A stretch of DNA of 64,000 nucleotides from contig NZ_WOTN01000002.1 in NCBI RefSeq assembly GCF_010993745.1, forward strand, positions 1,488,001 through 1,552,000, read 5' to 3'. Position numbers and translations under genes: made by a program. Positions 8,955-17,725 of this stretch are shown here, one piece after another; position 1 is the stretch's first letter, and the number at the start of each line of letters is the position of its first letter. Origin of the DNA: Fodinicola acaciae. Lineage in GTDB: Bacteria; Actinomycetota; Actinomycetes; Mycobacteriales; HKI-0501. The notes under the pieces were generated by a model. The model searched no databases. It saw only the letters and a program-made list of their open reading frames with translations, and had not been told where the DNA came from.

Positions 8955-9833
8955 ATGACGGCGGTCACGACGGATAGCCAGCGGGTGGTGGCCGTCGCGT
9001 ACGCTCGCCAGGTGGCGTCATCCGACCTGCCGATCGGAGTGTTCGACTCCGGTGTCGGCGGACTCACCGTTGCGCGTGCCGTGCTGGACCAGTTGCCGCA
9101 CGAGCAGATCACCTACGTCGGCGACACCGCCCACGGGCCGTACGGTCCGCGCAAGATCGCCGAGGTCCGCGCGTACGCGCTGTCCGCGATGGACGCACTG
9201 GTCGAGTCCGGCGTGAAGACGCTGGTGATCGCCTGCAACTCGGCGAGCGCGGCCTGCCTGGCCGACGCGCGCGAGCGCTACGACGTGCCGGTCGTCGAGG
9301 TCGTGCTGCCGGCGGTACGCCGCGCGGTCGCCGCGACGCGAAGCGGCCGGGTCGGCCTGATCGCGACCAGGATGACCGTCGCCAGCGGCGCATACCAGGA
9401 CATGTTCGCCGCCGCGCCCAACGTCACGCTGACCAGCGCGGCCTGCCCGGCGTTCGTCGACTTCGTCGAGCGCGGGGTGACCAGCGGCCGGCAGATCCTC
9501 GGCATGGCACAGTCGTATCTGGAGCCGCTGCAGCGCGCCGAGGTCGACACGCTGGTCCTCGGCTGTACGCACTATCCGCTGCTCGCCGGCGTGGTCGGCC
9601 TGGTGATGGGAGACGGCGTCACGCTGGTCTCCAGCGCCGAGGAGAGCGCCAAGGACGTCTATCGCGTGCTGACCGAGCGCGACCTGCTGCGGCCCGAGTC
9701 GGCGCCGGCGCCACGCCACCGGTTCCTCGCGACCGGCGACGTCGAGCTGTTCCACCGCGTCGGCCGGCGCTTCCTCGGCCCGGCGATCGGCTCGGTCGGC
9801 CACTTCGACGCGCTCGCGAAGGCCGCCTCGTGA
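8955..9833 (+). CDS. murI: Glutamate racemase
   Basis: Interconverts L- and D-glutamate for peptidoglycan synthesis. The two catalytic cysteines are visible in [11 protein letters not shown] (near Cys94) and LGCTHYPLL (near Cys204), and the N-terminal [17 protein letters not shown] is diagnostic. ATG 8955 gives a ~20-residue extension compared with most homologues; GTG 9012, just before SSDLPIG, is a plausible alternative start. The stop overlaps the start of the MBL-fold gene (GTGA), as in the mycobacterial murI-Rv1339 pair. Confidence 0.95.
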   Translation: MTAVTTDSQRVVAVAYARQVASSDLPIGVFDSGVGGLTVARAVLDQLPHEQITYVGDTAHGPYGPRKIAEVRAYALSAMDALVESGVKTLVIACNSASAACLADARERYDVPVVEVVLPAVRRAVAATRSGRVGLIATRMTVASGAYQDMFAAAPNVTLTSAACPAFVDFVERGVTSGRQILGMAQSYLEPLQRAEVDTLVLGCTHYPLLAGVVGLVMGDGVTLVSSAEESAKDVYRVLTERDLLRPESAPAPRHRFLATGDVELFHRVGRRFLGPAIGSVGHFDALAKAAS

Positions 9834-10579
9834 GGCTCACCGTGCTCGGATGCGCCGGCAGCTATCCCGGCCCCGACTCGCCGTGCTCCTCCTACCTCCT
9901 GCAGGCCGACGGCTTCTCGCTGCTGGTCGACCTCGGCAACGGCGCGCTCACCAACCTGCAGCGGCTGCACGGACTCTTCGACGTCGACGCGGTCATCGTC
10001 AGCCACCTGCATCCGGACCACTGGGTCGACCTGTGTCCCTACATGGTGGTCCGCAAGTACGCGCGCCGCCACGACCAGCCGACGCTGGAGCCGCTGCCGG
10101 TGTACGGACCGGCCGGCACGCAGGAGCGGCTCGGCGCGACCTGGGGTGACCCGACCGCGAGCAGCGGCGTCTTCGACCACCACGTGCTGACGCCCGGCAC
10201 GGTCAAGATCGGGCCGTTCGAGGTGACCGCCGCGCTGATGAACCATCCGGTCGAGACGTACGGCCTGCGGATCGAGCACGACGGCCACGCGCTCGCATAC
10301 TCCGCCGACACCGGACCGACCGACGCGCTGGTCGACCTCGCCTCCGGCGCCGACACGCTGCTGTCCGAGGCGGCCTTCCTCGATGAGCCTGGCAACACGC
10401 CGGACCTGCATCTTTCCGGCCGGCAGGCGGCCGAGCACGCGACCGCCGCCGGCGTACGGCGGCTGCTGCTGACCCACCTGGTCGCGTGGAACGACACCCA
10501 GCGCACATACGCGGAGGCACGCGCGTCCTTCGACGGCGCGTTGGACGTCGTACGCTGCGGCTCAATCTACGACATCTAG
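9830..10579 (+). CDS. MBL-fold metallohydrolase (Rv1339-like, RNase Z/cyclic-nucleotide phosphodiesterase-type)
   Basis: 249 residues with the metallo-beta-lactamase signature [11 protein letters not shown] (HxHxDH-type), a later MNHPVETYG histidine, YSADTGPTD and a C-terminal [10 protein letters not shown]. The GTG start at 9830 overlaps the murI stop. The mycobacterial orthologue Rv1339 has been described as an atypical cAMP phosphodiesterase; whether this protein acts on cAMP or RNA cannot be read from sequence. In mycobacteria rph follows directly, whereas here ~17 kb of accessory genes intervene. Confidence 0.85.
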   Translation: MRLTVLGCAGSYPGPDSPCSSYLLQADGFSLLVDLGNGALTNLQRLHGLFDVDAVIVSHLHPDHWVDLCPYMVVRKYARRHDQPTLEPLPVYGPAGTQERLGATWGDPTASSGVFDHHVLTPGTVKIGPFEVTAALMNHPVETYGLRIEHDGHALAYSADTGPTDALVDLASGADTLLSEAAFLDEPGNTPDLHLSGRQAAEHATAAGVRRLLLTHLVAWNDTQRTYAEARASFDGALDVVRCGSIYDI

Positions 10580-10621
10580 GACACGAGGCGGCGGCGAAGG
10601 CCGCGTGGCAGGATCGTCGTC

Positions 10622-11122
10622 ATGTCAATCAGTGGCGAGGACATCGAAGTCGAGGAGACCAAGCTTCCCGGCATCGGCCTCCGGCACGATTTCATGACCC
10701 GCCGGGGCCGCCGGGTCGGTGTCGTGTCGCACCGCAACGGCCGCCGCGACCTGGTGCTCTATGACCCCGACGACCCGGACGCCTGCATCTCGACGCTGGT
10801 GCTCAGCAGCGACGAGGCCGACACGCTGGCCGAGTTTCTCGGCGCGCGGCGGATCACCGAGCGGCTGGCCAACCTCAACGAGCAGGTGTCCAGCCTGCAC
10901 ACCGACCGGCTGCGCGTGGCCAACGGTTCGCGTTACGACGGCCTGCGGCTCGGTGACACCCACGCGCGTACGCGCACCGGCTCCTCGATCGTCGCGGTGG
11001 TGCGCAAACCGGAGGCGTTCCCGTCACCGGATCCCGACTTCGTGCTGCACGGCGGTGACGTGCTGATCGTGGTCGGTACGGCAGAAGGCATCGCCGGCCT
11101 GGCCGAAATCCTCGCGGAGTAA
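10622..11122 (+). CDS. Cation:proton antiporter regulatory subunit (KhtT-like, TrkA-C domain)
   Basis: 166 residues and soluble. The C-terminal half is an RCK_C/TrkA-C domain (TGSSIVAVVRKPEAFPSPDP ... LHGGDVLIVVGTAEGIAGL), the ligand-sensing module of KhtT. The N-terminal half has a small beta-rich region (GLRHDFMTRRGRRVGVVSHR) typical of actinobacterial KhtT-type proteins. It lies 4 bp ahead of the antiporter gene and is surely its regulatory partner. In Bacillus KhtT gates KhtU in response to cyclic di-AMP and pH; the ligand here is inferred. Confidence 0.87.
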   Translation: MSISGEDIEVEETKLPGIGLRHDFMTRRGRRVGVVSHRNGRRDLVLYDPDDPDACISTLVLSSDEADTLAEFLGARRITERLANLNEQVSSLHTDRLRVANGSRYDGLRLGDTHARTRTGSSIVAVVRKPEAFPSPDPDFVLHGGDVLIVVGTAEGIAGLAEILAE

Positions 11123-11126
11123 CCGC

Positions 11127-12332
11127 GTGCACGACGGCATAATCCTGGTCGAACTGGGAGCGGTGATCTTCGGCCTTGCCGTGCTCGGCAGGGTCGCCGG
11201 CCGGTTCGGACTGTCCCCGATCCCGCTCTATCTGCTCGCCGGCCTGGCCTTCGGCAAGGGCGGCATCGCGCCGCTGTCCACCAGCGAGTCGTTCGTGGAG
11301 GTCGGCGCGCAGATCGGCGTCATCCTGCTGCTTTTGTTGCTGGGCTTGGAATACACCGCCAGCGAGCTGGTCACCAACCTGCGCCAGCAGGCACCGGCCG
11401 GCGTGATGGACATCGTGCTCAACGCCGCGCCAGGCGTGGCCATCGGCCTCATTCTCGGCTGGTCGGTGCCGGCCGTGGTGGCGATGGGTGGTGTCACGTA
11501 CGCGACCTCCTCCGGCATCACCGCGAAGCTGCTGACCGACCTCGGCCGGCTCGGCAACCGCGAGACGCCGATCGTCCTTTCGCTGCTGGTGCTGGAAGAT
11601 CTCACGATGGCGGCGTATCTGCCGATCCTCGCCGCGGTGGTCGCCGGCGCCGGCCTGGTCAGCGGCGCGATCTCGCTCGGCATCGCGCTGCTCGCGGTCG
11701 GCGCGGCGTTGGTGATCGCGTTGCGTTTCGGCCGGGTGATCAACAAGCTGGTTTTCTCGGGTGACAACGAGGTCCTGCTGCTCGGCGTCTTCGGCCTGGC
11801 GCTGCTGGTGGCCGGTTTCGCCACCGAGCTGCAGATTTCCGACGCGGTCGGCGCTTTCCTGGTCGGCATCGCGCTGTCCGGCAAGGTGGCCGAAAACGCC
11901 CGCGCGTTGCTGACTCCGCTGCGCGACCTGTTCGCCGCGGTGTTCTTCGTGTTCTTCGGCCTGAGTACGGACCCGACCAAGATCCCGGCCGTGCTGCCGG
12001 CGGCGATCGCGCTCGCCGTCGTCACCGTGCTCACCAAGGTCGTGGTCGGCTGGTGGGCCGCGCGCCGCGCCGGCGTCGGTCCGCGCGGCCGCGTACGCGC
12101 CGGCACGATCATCGTCTCGCGCGGCGAGTTCAACATCGTCGTCGCCGGCCTGGCCGGTGGCGCCGCTGTCGAGCCAGGTCTCGCGCCGCTGGCCGCGGCG
12201 TACGTGATGCTGATGGCCGTCATCGGTCCGCTGATCGCACGGCTCGGTGACCCGCTCGCGAAAGCCGCCGGCCGGATGGTCGAGCGGCGCGAGGCGCGTA
12301 CGAAGGCGGAAGCGGCCGTGGAGACCAACTGA
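11127..12332 (+). CDS. CPA2-family cation:proton antiporter (KhtU/KefB-like)
   Basis: 401 residues, strongly hydrophobic, about 12-13 helices, with the Na+/H+ exchanger fold motif ALLVAGFATELQISDAVGAF carrying the conserved acidic residue, and the earlier SLLVLEDLTMAAYLP discontinuous-helix motif. The GTG start at 11127 follows the KhtT-like gene by 4 bp. With that subunit it likely exports K+ (or other monovalent cations) in exchange for protons. The C-terminus lacks a fused RCK domain, consistent with a separate regulator. Confidence 0.9.
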   Translation: MHDGIILVELGAVIFGLAVLGRVAGRFGLSPIPLYLLAGLAFGKGGIAPLSTSESFVEVGAQIGVILLLLLLGLEYTASELVTNLRQQAPAGVMDIVLNAAPGVAIGLILGWSVPAVVAMGGVTYATSSGITAKLLTDLGRLGNRETPIVLSLLVLEDLTMAAYLPILAAVVAGAGLVSGAISLGIALLAVGAALVIALRFGRVINKLVFSGDNEVLLLGVFGLALLVAGFATELQISDAVGAFLVGIALSGKVAENARALLTPLRDLFAAVFFVFFGLSTDPTKIPAVLPAAIALAVVTVLTKVVVGWWAARRAGVGPRGRVRAGTIIVSRGEFNIVVAGLAGGAAVEPGLAPLAAAYVMLMAVIGPLIARLGDPLAKAAGRMVERREARTKAEAAVETN

Positions 12333-12483
12333 CCCGCTGTTCGCCCCTGTTCGTCTGGGGGCCACCGGCATGACACGCCAAACATGACTCCGCGTCACCA
12401 GTCGCCAAGCGTTCAACAGCGTGTCGAGGACGCGACACGCGTACGTGGCCGGATTTGCGACATTCGCCGTCACCGTTGGACAC

Positions 12484-13608
12484 ATGCGAGTGGCGATCGT
12501 GACCGAGTCCTACCTGCCGGATGCCAACGGTGTCTCGCACTCGGTGCAACGAGTGGTGGAGCACCTGAACCGGCAGGGCCACCAGCCGCTGGTCGTCGCT
12601 CCGGAGCCGGCGAGCAACGAGCCGATCCAGCAGCAGTGCGTGGTCGTACGCGTCCCGTCGGTGCCGATGCCGGGCTACGCGTCTTTCCGCATTGGCCTGC
12701 CAAGCCGCAAGCTCGAGGCCGCGCTGGTCGCACACCGCACGGACGTCGTCCACCTCGCCTCGCCGTTCGCGCTCGGCGCGCATGGCGCGTTCGTCGCCGA
12801 GCGGCTCGGCCTGCCGTCGGTGGCGGTCTACCAGACCGACGTTGCCGGTTTCGCCGGCTTCTATCGGCTTGGCGTCGGCCGCGCGGCTGCCTGGCGCTGG
12901 CTGCGCCGCGTACACGCCGCCGCCGGCCGCACGCTCGCGCCGTCCACGCCGGCGGTCAAAGACCTGCGCGACCACGGTGTGCCGCGCGTACACCTGTGGC
13001 CGCGAGGCGTCGACGGCGAGCGGTTCGCGCCGAGGCATCGCAGCGAGCCGCTGCACGACACGTATGCGCCCGGCGGTGAGCTGCTGGTCGGCTATGTCGG
13101 CCGGCTCGCGCCGGAGAAGCACCTGGAGCTGCTCGAACCGGTCACGCGGATGCCCGGCGTACGGGTCGTGATCGTCGGCGACGGGCCGGCGCGCAAGGCG
13201 CTGGAAAACCGGATGCCAACCGCGGTCTTCCGCGGCGAGCTGCATGGTGCCGAGCTGTCGGCGGCGTACGCGAGCCTCGATCTTTTCGTGCACACCGGTG
13301 CGTACGAGACGTTCTGCCAGTCGGTCCAGGAAGCGCTCGCGTCCGGCGTTCCGACCGTCGCGCCGGCCGCCGGCGGACCGCTCGACCTGGTCAGGCCGGG
13401 TCAGACCGGTCTGCTCGTACGGCCGGATGACGCGACCGCGATCGAGGAGGCGGTCGGCCACCTGCTGCACCACCGCGATCAGCTGACCGAGTTTGCCGCT
13501 GCTGCGCGCGAGTCCGTGCTCCATCGCACCTGGTCGTCGATCAATGCCGCGCTGATCGAGCACTACGACGCGGTGCGCTTTGGTGATCAGGAAGTGCGTG
13601 CGGCATGA
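12484..13608 (+). CDS. GT4-family glycosyltransferase, MgtA-like alpha-mannosyltransferase
   Basis: 374 residues with the GT-B two-lobe arrangement: N-terminal MRVAIVTESYLPDANGVSHS, C-terminal LVGYVGRLAPEKHLELLEPV, and the nucleotide-sugar site AYETFCQSVQEALASGVPTV. Actinobacterial relatives (MgtA/PimB-type) mannosylate glycolipid precursors on the cytoplasmic face. ATG 12484 matches the family N-terminus; an in-frame GTG at 12421 would add 21 residues. The stop overlaps the next glycosyltransferase by ATGA. Donor GDP-mannose is inferred from similarity, not visible residues. Confidence 0.85.
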   Translation: MRVAIVTESYLPDANGVSHSVQRVVEHLNRQGHQPLVVAPEPASNEPIQQQCVVVRVPSVPMPGYASFRIGLPSRKLEAALVAHRTDVVHLASPFALGAHGAFVAERLGLPSVAVYQTDVAGFAGFYRLGVGRAAAWRWLRRVHAAAGRTLAPSTPAVKDLRDHGVPRVHLWPRGVDGERFAPRHRSEPLHDTYAPGGELLVGYVGRLAPEKHLELLEPVTRMPGVRVVIVGDGPARKALENRMPTAVFRGELHGAELSAAYASLDLFVHTGAYETFCQSVQEALASGVPTVAPAAGGPLDLVRPGQTGLLVRPDDATAIEEAVGHLLHHRDQLTEFAAAARESVLHRTWSSINAALIEHYDAVRFGDQEVRAA

Positions 13609-14660
13609 CGGCGGAGGAGCCCGACGGGCATCGGCCGGCCCGGATCGTACGGCTGGCGAGCTTCGTCGGTCCGGCGTCCGGGGGACTGCGGACGGCCTTG
13701 CGAGAGTGCGGTCGCGGCTACATCGCCGCTGGTCACGAGCCGGTCCTGATCGTGCCGGCCGGCCGCGCGAGCGACACCGAGACCGACTATGGCCGAGTGA
13801 TCACCGTGCCGTCGCCGGTGGTGCCGGGGACCGGTGGCTGCCGGCTGATGGTCTCGCGTGGGCGCATACGTCGGCGGCTTGCGGCGCTGCGGCCTGACCG
13901 CGTCGAGGTGCACGATCGCGTGGCGCTGCGCTGGGTTGGTGCGTGGGCTCGCGCGCGCGGCATTCGGTCGGTTGTCGTGTCGCATGAGCGGTTGGACGCG
14001 GCGCTGAAGCCATGGATTGCCAACCGGTCCGTACGCCTCGCCGACCGGCTCAACCGGCGGACGGCGCGCGCCTTCGACACGGTCGTCACCACTACGAGCT
14101 GGTGCGATGCCGAGTTTTCGCGGCTCGGCGTCACCAACCTGCGGCGCGTACCACTTGGCGTCGACCTCACGCACTTCCACCCAAGCCACTACGACGCGGC
14201 GCTGCGCGATCGGCTGGCCAGTCACGGTGAGCTGTTGGTGGTGCAGTGCGCGCAGCGTGCGGCCTACGCGATTGAGGCGCTGCGCAACCGAGGCGTACGC
14301 GTGGCGCCTGTTGCCGCTGGCGGCGACCTCGCTCGGCTGTTGGCGACCGCGGATGTGGTGATGGCACCCGCGTACGCGTCGGCCGCGCTGGAGGCACTGG
14401 CCTGCGGCACGCCGGTCGTCGCGCCGGACGACGGTGCGCTCCGCGAGGTGCTCGGCGACGCCGGCGTGGTCGTACGCGGACTGGACGACGTCATCGCCGA
14501 GGGCGAGGCCTTCGCGGACGGGTTGTTGCAGATCGCCGCCTTGCCGCCGGCCGCGCGGAGACTGGCGGCGCGCCGGCAGGCCGAGCGGTTCGGCTGGCCG
14601 GCGGCGGTGCGCGCGATGTTGCGGGCACACGGGTTGTCGATCGACGTGGAAGTTTCGTAG
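13605..14660 (+). CDS. GT-B glycosyltransferase (group 1), second of pair
   Basis: 351 residues. The N-terminal RIVRLASFVGPASGGLRTAL is typical of a glycogen-synthase-like acceptor-binding lobe. The C-terminal half holds TADVVMAPAYASAALEALAC and GTPVVAPDDGALREVLG, the donor-binding E-x7-E-like region, in slightly degenerate form. It overlaps the preceding MgtA-like gene by 4 bp and precedes the SGNH hydrolase by 8 bp, so the three genes form a probable envelope glycolipid unit. The acceptor is unknown. Confidence 0.82.
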   Translation: MTAEEPDGHRPARIVRLASFVGPASGGLRTALRECGRGYIAAGHEPVLIVPAGRASDTETDYGRVITVPSPVVPGTGGCRLMVSRGRIRRRLAALRPDRVEVHDRVALRWVGAWARARGIRSVVVSHERLDAALKPWIANRSVRLADRLNRRTARAFDTVVTTTSWCDAEFSRLGVTNLRRVPLGVDLTHFHPSHYDAALRDRLASHGELLVVQCAQRAAYAIEALRNRGVRVAPVAAGGDLARLLATADVVMAPAYASAALEALACGTPVVAPDDGALREVLGDAGVVVRGLDDVIAEGEAFADGLLQIAALPPAARRLAARRQAERFGWPAAVRAMLRAHGLSIDVEVS

Positions 14661-14668
14661 GAGGAACA

Positions 14669-15535
14669 ATGCGGTTTGTGGCCCTCGGAGACAGCACCAC
14701 CGTGGGGCTCGGCGACCCGCTGCCTGGCGGTGGCTGGCGCGGCTGGGCCAACCTGCTGGCCACGGCGATGGACGCGACCTTCGTCAACGTCGCCGTCAAC
14801 GGCGCCACCTGCGCCGATGTCAGCGGCCGGCAGCTGGAGAGCGCGCTCGTCCAGCGGCCGCAGATCGCGTCGGTGCTGGTCGGAGTGAACGACACGCTGC
14901 GCGGCAACTTCCGTCCGGAGGTGTCCGCGCGGCACCTGGAGCGTACGGTCGCCGAGCTGCGCCGCGCCGGTGCCGTCGTACTCACCGCTCGGATGCCGGA
15001 CCCCGGCAAAATGCTGTCGCTGCCGTCCGCCCTCGCCCGCCCCCTCGCCCGCCGGATCGCCGAGGTCAACGCCGCCGTCGACGAAATCGCGCGCCGCTAT
15101 GGCACCGTACATTTGGACCTCGCCGGCGACCCGCGCGCGTACAAGCGCCCGCTCTGGAGCGTCGACCGCCTGCATCCGTCGGAAGTCGGCCACCGCCACA
15201 TCGCCGTCGAATACGCCACCGCCCTGACCGCCCGCGGCATCGCCGTACCCGGCCACCTCACCACCGACCCTTCCGGCGGCGCCCTGGTCACCCGCCGCGG
15301 CCAGATCTGGTGGCTGGCGACCCGGGGGACCGCCTGGATCATCGCGCGTAGCCACGACCTCGTGCCACAGCTGGCCGGGTTGGCCGTCCGCGAGATCTGG
15401 TCCGACGTACGGCTGCGGTTTGGTGGCCGGCCGAGTCCGGCCGCTCCCAGCTGCGTGGCTGAGTGGCTGTCGCCGATGCCTACGGAGTTGGCTCCCGGCG
15501 ATGACGACCTGGCGGCCTCTCCGAATGCGGCTTGA
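14669..15535 (+). CDS. SGNH/GDSL-type hydrolase
   Basis: 288 residues. Block I is FVALGDSTTVGLGDP (nucleophile Ser in GDST), block III is VLVGVNDTLRG (Gly-x-Asn-Asp), and block V is VDRLHPSEVGHRHI (Asp-x-x-His). There is no signal peptide, so it acts in the cytoplasm as an esterase, lipase or acetyl-hydrolase. GGAGGAAC lies just upstream of ATG 14669. Position after two glycosyltransferases suggests a role in trimming or editing an envelope glycolipid. The C-terminal ~80 residues after the SGNH core are not recognisable. Confidence 0.87.
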   Translation: MRFVALGDSTTVGLGDPLPGGGWRGWANLLATAMDATFVNVAVNGATCADVSGRQLESALVQRPQIASVLVGVNDTLRGNFRPEVSARHLERTVAELRRAGAVVLTARMPDPGKMLSLPSALARPLARRIAEVNAAVDEIARRYGTVHLDLAGDPRAYKRPLWSVDRLHPSEVGHRHIAVEYATALTARGIAVPGHLTTDPSGGALVTRRGQIWWLATRGTAWIIARSHDLVPQLAGLAVREIWSDVRLRFGGRPSPAAPSCVAEWLSPMPTELAPGDDDLAASPNAA

Positions 15536-15539
15536 CTTG

Positions 15540-15595
15540 GTGTTGGTCGGGTCGAGGTGGTCGGGTTTCTGTTTGTTGGGTTTTTTTTTTGGGGG
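15540..15595. repeat. Left fragment of a family C element interrupted by IS110 (copy C1)
   Basis: The stretch GGTGGTCGGGTTTCTG, then TTTGTTGGG and a T10 run followed by G, resembles the outer inverted end of family C elements at 35285-35330 and 57735-57800. The remainder of that copy resumes at about 17046, on the other side of the transposase gene. Similarity here is short and imperfect. Confidence 0.5.
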
Positions 15596-15612
15596 GTGTC
15601 CCTATGAATTTG

Positions 15613-16818
15613 TCAAGCCGCCGTAGCGACTGTGGCTGGTTGGGGGTGCCGGAACTGGGTTTTGTTGCGGAGCATGGCGTAGAGGACGTCGCAGCGTCGG
15701 CGGGCGAGGCAGATGAGGGCGGCGTTGTGTTTCTTGCCTTCGGCGCGTTTGCGGTCGTAGTAGGCGCGGCTGATGGGGTCGTGCAGGGCGGCGAACGCGG
15801 AAAGGAAGAACGCGCGCTTGAGCTTGCGGTTACCGCTTCGAGCGGGGTGTTCGCCCTTGATAGAGGAGCCCGAGGCGCGGGTGACTGGGGCGATGCCGGC
15901 GTAGGCGGCCAGGTGCGCGGAGGAGGCGAACGCCGAGGCGTCACCGATTTCCAGGAGGATGCGGGCGGCGGTCCTGACCGCGATGCCAGGCATCGAGGTC
16001 AGGACCGCGGCAAGAGGGTGTGCATCGAGAATCTCCTCGACCTCGTGTTTGACCTGTTCGCGTTGCGCCAGAACGGTTTTCAGGCTGTCAGCCAGGCGGG
16101 GCAGCACGGTGTCGGCGGCGGTGGTGCCGGGAACAATGACGGTCTGTTCGTCCAGCGCGGCCCAGATCGCGGTGACGAGTTTCTCGCCGATGCGGGGCGC
16201 GTGGGTGGTGGCGATCGCGGTCAGCGTGCGTCGTCCGGCCCTGCGAATGCCGGTGGGGCCGCCGCACCGGGACAGGATTTCCAGGACCGCCGGGTGCGCG
16301 ATCTTCGGTCCGATCGCGCCTTCCAGGGCGGGGTGGATGCCGGTCAGCAGGCCGCGGATGCGGTTGCCGATGCGGGTGGCCTCGCCGGCCAGATCGTCAT
16401 CGAATCCGACCAGGACTTCCAGTTCGGCCAGCGTGTCGTCGCCGACGTCGACCTGTCGCAGCGTGTGCGGCAGGGATCGGGCGGCGTCGGCGATGATGAA
16501 CGCGTCGCGGGCGTCGGTCTTGGCGTGGCCGGGATACAGATCCGCGATACGGCGCATGGCCAGGCCGGGCAGATACGCCACCTGGTGCCCGCAGGCGCGG
16601 GCGACCGCCACCGGCAGGGCGCCGATGGTGGCGGGCTGATCCACCACGACCAGCAACCGGCCATGTCGGGCGAGTTTGTCGAACACCGCCCGCAGCTTGG
16701 GTTCACTGTTGGGCAGCGGCGCATCGTGCAGCCGCTTACCAGCCGGGTCCAGACCAACGGCGTGGTGTTCTCCTTTGCCGACGTCCAAGCCGAGGAACAC
16801 GCCATATTCGCTGTTCAT
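15613..16818 (-). CDS. IS110-family transposase/recombinase
   Basis: 401 residues and apparently intact. The N-terminal RuvC-like DEDD domain starts at GVFLGLDVGKGEHH and continues with VVVDQPATIGALPVAVAR and GHAKTDARDAFIIADAAR. The C-terminal Tnp domain has the helix-hairpin-helix SMPGIAVRTAARILLEIGD, GIAPVTRASGSS and the serine-bearing SGNRKLKRAFFLSAFAAL. ATG 16818 (MNSEYG) is preferred to an upstream in-frame start. It catalyses bridge-RNA-guided insertion in characterised relatives. Full length and intact motifs suggest it may still be active. Confidence 0.93.
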   Translation of the reverse strand: MNSEYGVFLGLDVGKGEHHAVGLDPAGKRLHDAPLPNSEPKLRAVFDKLARHGRLLVVVDQPATIGALPVAVARACGHQVAYLPGLAMRRIADLYPGHAKTDARDAFIIADAARSLPHTLRQVDVGDDTLAELEVLVGFDDDLAGEATRIGNRIRGLLTGIHPALEGAIGPKIAHPAVLEILSRCGGPTGIRRAGRRTLTAIATTHAPRIGEKLVTAIWAALDEQTVIVPGTTAADTVLPRLADSLKTVLAQREQVKHEVEEILDAHPLAAVLTSMPGIAVRTAARILLEIGDASAFASSAHLAAYAGIAPVTRASGSSIKGEHPARSGNRKLKRAFFLSAFAALHDPISRAYYDRKRAEGKKHNAALICLARRRCDVLYAMLRNKTQFRHPQPATVATAA

Positions 16819-17045
16819 CCACCGTGTCTTTCGTCGCGTCGCAGGCGGTCGCCAGTCAGGCATCGACGGCCGGCACCCACGTTACGACGAGACCTACCCG
16901 ACGGCGGCCGTGTCCCTATCAGCGGTCCCTCGATGCCACCAGGCTCGGTGACACCACCCCCCGGATCATGCGAACGACTGGGGACGTTAGTCATGCCGAA
17001 CCTGGCGACCACAACTCCCTTGATCAGGAGCCACGAAAAAGGTAA
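16819..17045 (-). ncRNA. Candidate IS110 bridge-RNA region
   Basis: A non-coding flank of ~226 bp immediately upstream of the transposase, the position of bridge RNA in IS110-group elements. It holds several small inverted repeats and one copy of GTGTCCCTAT, which is also present at the opposite element end, the kind of match expected between a donor-binding loop and an element end. No structure was computed, so this is placement by analogy. Confidence 0.45.
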
Positions 17046-17650
17046 CGGGGGGTCGCCTTCGCGGCGGGCGCTCCTGCGCGGAGGGCGACCTCAAGGGGAG
17101 GGGCGCGCGGGGTTTCGCTGTTGGTCCGGTTGGGTGCCGCGGGTGCGGTTGTGTTTGTGGTGTGGACCAGGAGTGTGGCTGGTCGCCGGAGCTGCGGTGG
17201 CGTCTCGGTGGGTGGCGTGAAGGTCCAGTATGCGGGACGCGACGGCGTGTGGAGCGCTAAATGTCCGGCTTGTGAGGGTCGCGGATGGCATGAATGTCGA
17301 GTTACTTGCGTTGGACGCAAGGAACAAGGCTTTCACGCCACAGTGATCCCCGGACGCTGTGACGGGTGTGACTACTGAGGCTAGTAGTGCTGTTGTGGCT
17401 ACCAGGCTGCACCAAATGTCTATTTCGATGTCTTGTTAAACAAGTGTTACGCAGCCGATCCGCCTCACCCGCATTGCCAGCCACAGTAGCCACATCAGCA
17501 CCACCCGGACGCTGTGACGGCGTCCATGCCGACGGTTGCTTCCCACACGTGACCGAGCAAGCCCAGGAGACCCAGCCCCGCACGAAATCGCAACAAACAG
17601 GAGACGCACCACCTCCCCAACGCAACAACCAGAAATCCCACCCTCCAGAC
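17046..17650 (-). repeat. Family C element, copy C1 (main part), in a 680-bp gene-free gap
   Basis: In minus orientation it contains, in order, an outer inverted end (17590-17650), a TTGTTTAACAAG-like palindrome near 17435, the conserved tract that would read MKALFLASNASNSTFMPSA (from about 17336 down), a hairpin CTTGCGT-TGG-ACGCAAG, and the GC-rich inverted end with CGACCTCAAGGGGAGGGG (about 17086-17103). It closely matches 57735-58391. The left outer end is cut off at 17046 by the IS110 element. I see no convincing gene between the IS and 17726. Confidence 0.8.
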
Positions 17651-17725
17651 ACAACAGTCAGACGCACCTGTGATTCAGGCGATGAGGACATCCCGACCAC
17701 GCCCGCACATTGATACGTTCGACCG

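Larger units (their letters stand above)
15596..17045 (-). mobile_element. IS110-family insertion sequence (approximate ends)
   Basis: Contains one transposase gene on the minus strand, with ~226 bp of non-coding DNA upstream of it (16819-17045) and a very short downstream flank. Ends are estimated from where the surrounding family C element is interrupted. The decamer GTGTCCCTAT occurs at 15596-15605 and 16910-16919, the first at the transposase 3' end and the second inside the upstream non-coding region. IS110 members lack classical terminal inverted repeats and encode a bridge RNA; in the IS110 group it lies upstream of the transposase, which fits the long upstream flank. Confidence 0.75.

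Noticed and set aside
17387-17713. Small coding region on the plus strand in the gap before the E1 gene
   Set aside because: Composition is low-complexity, no ribosome-binding site, and the region aligns as non-coding repeat with 58200-58391.
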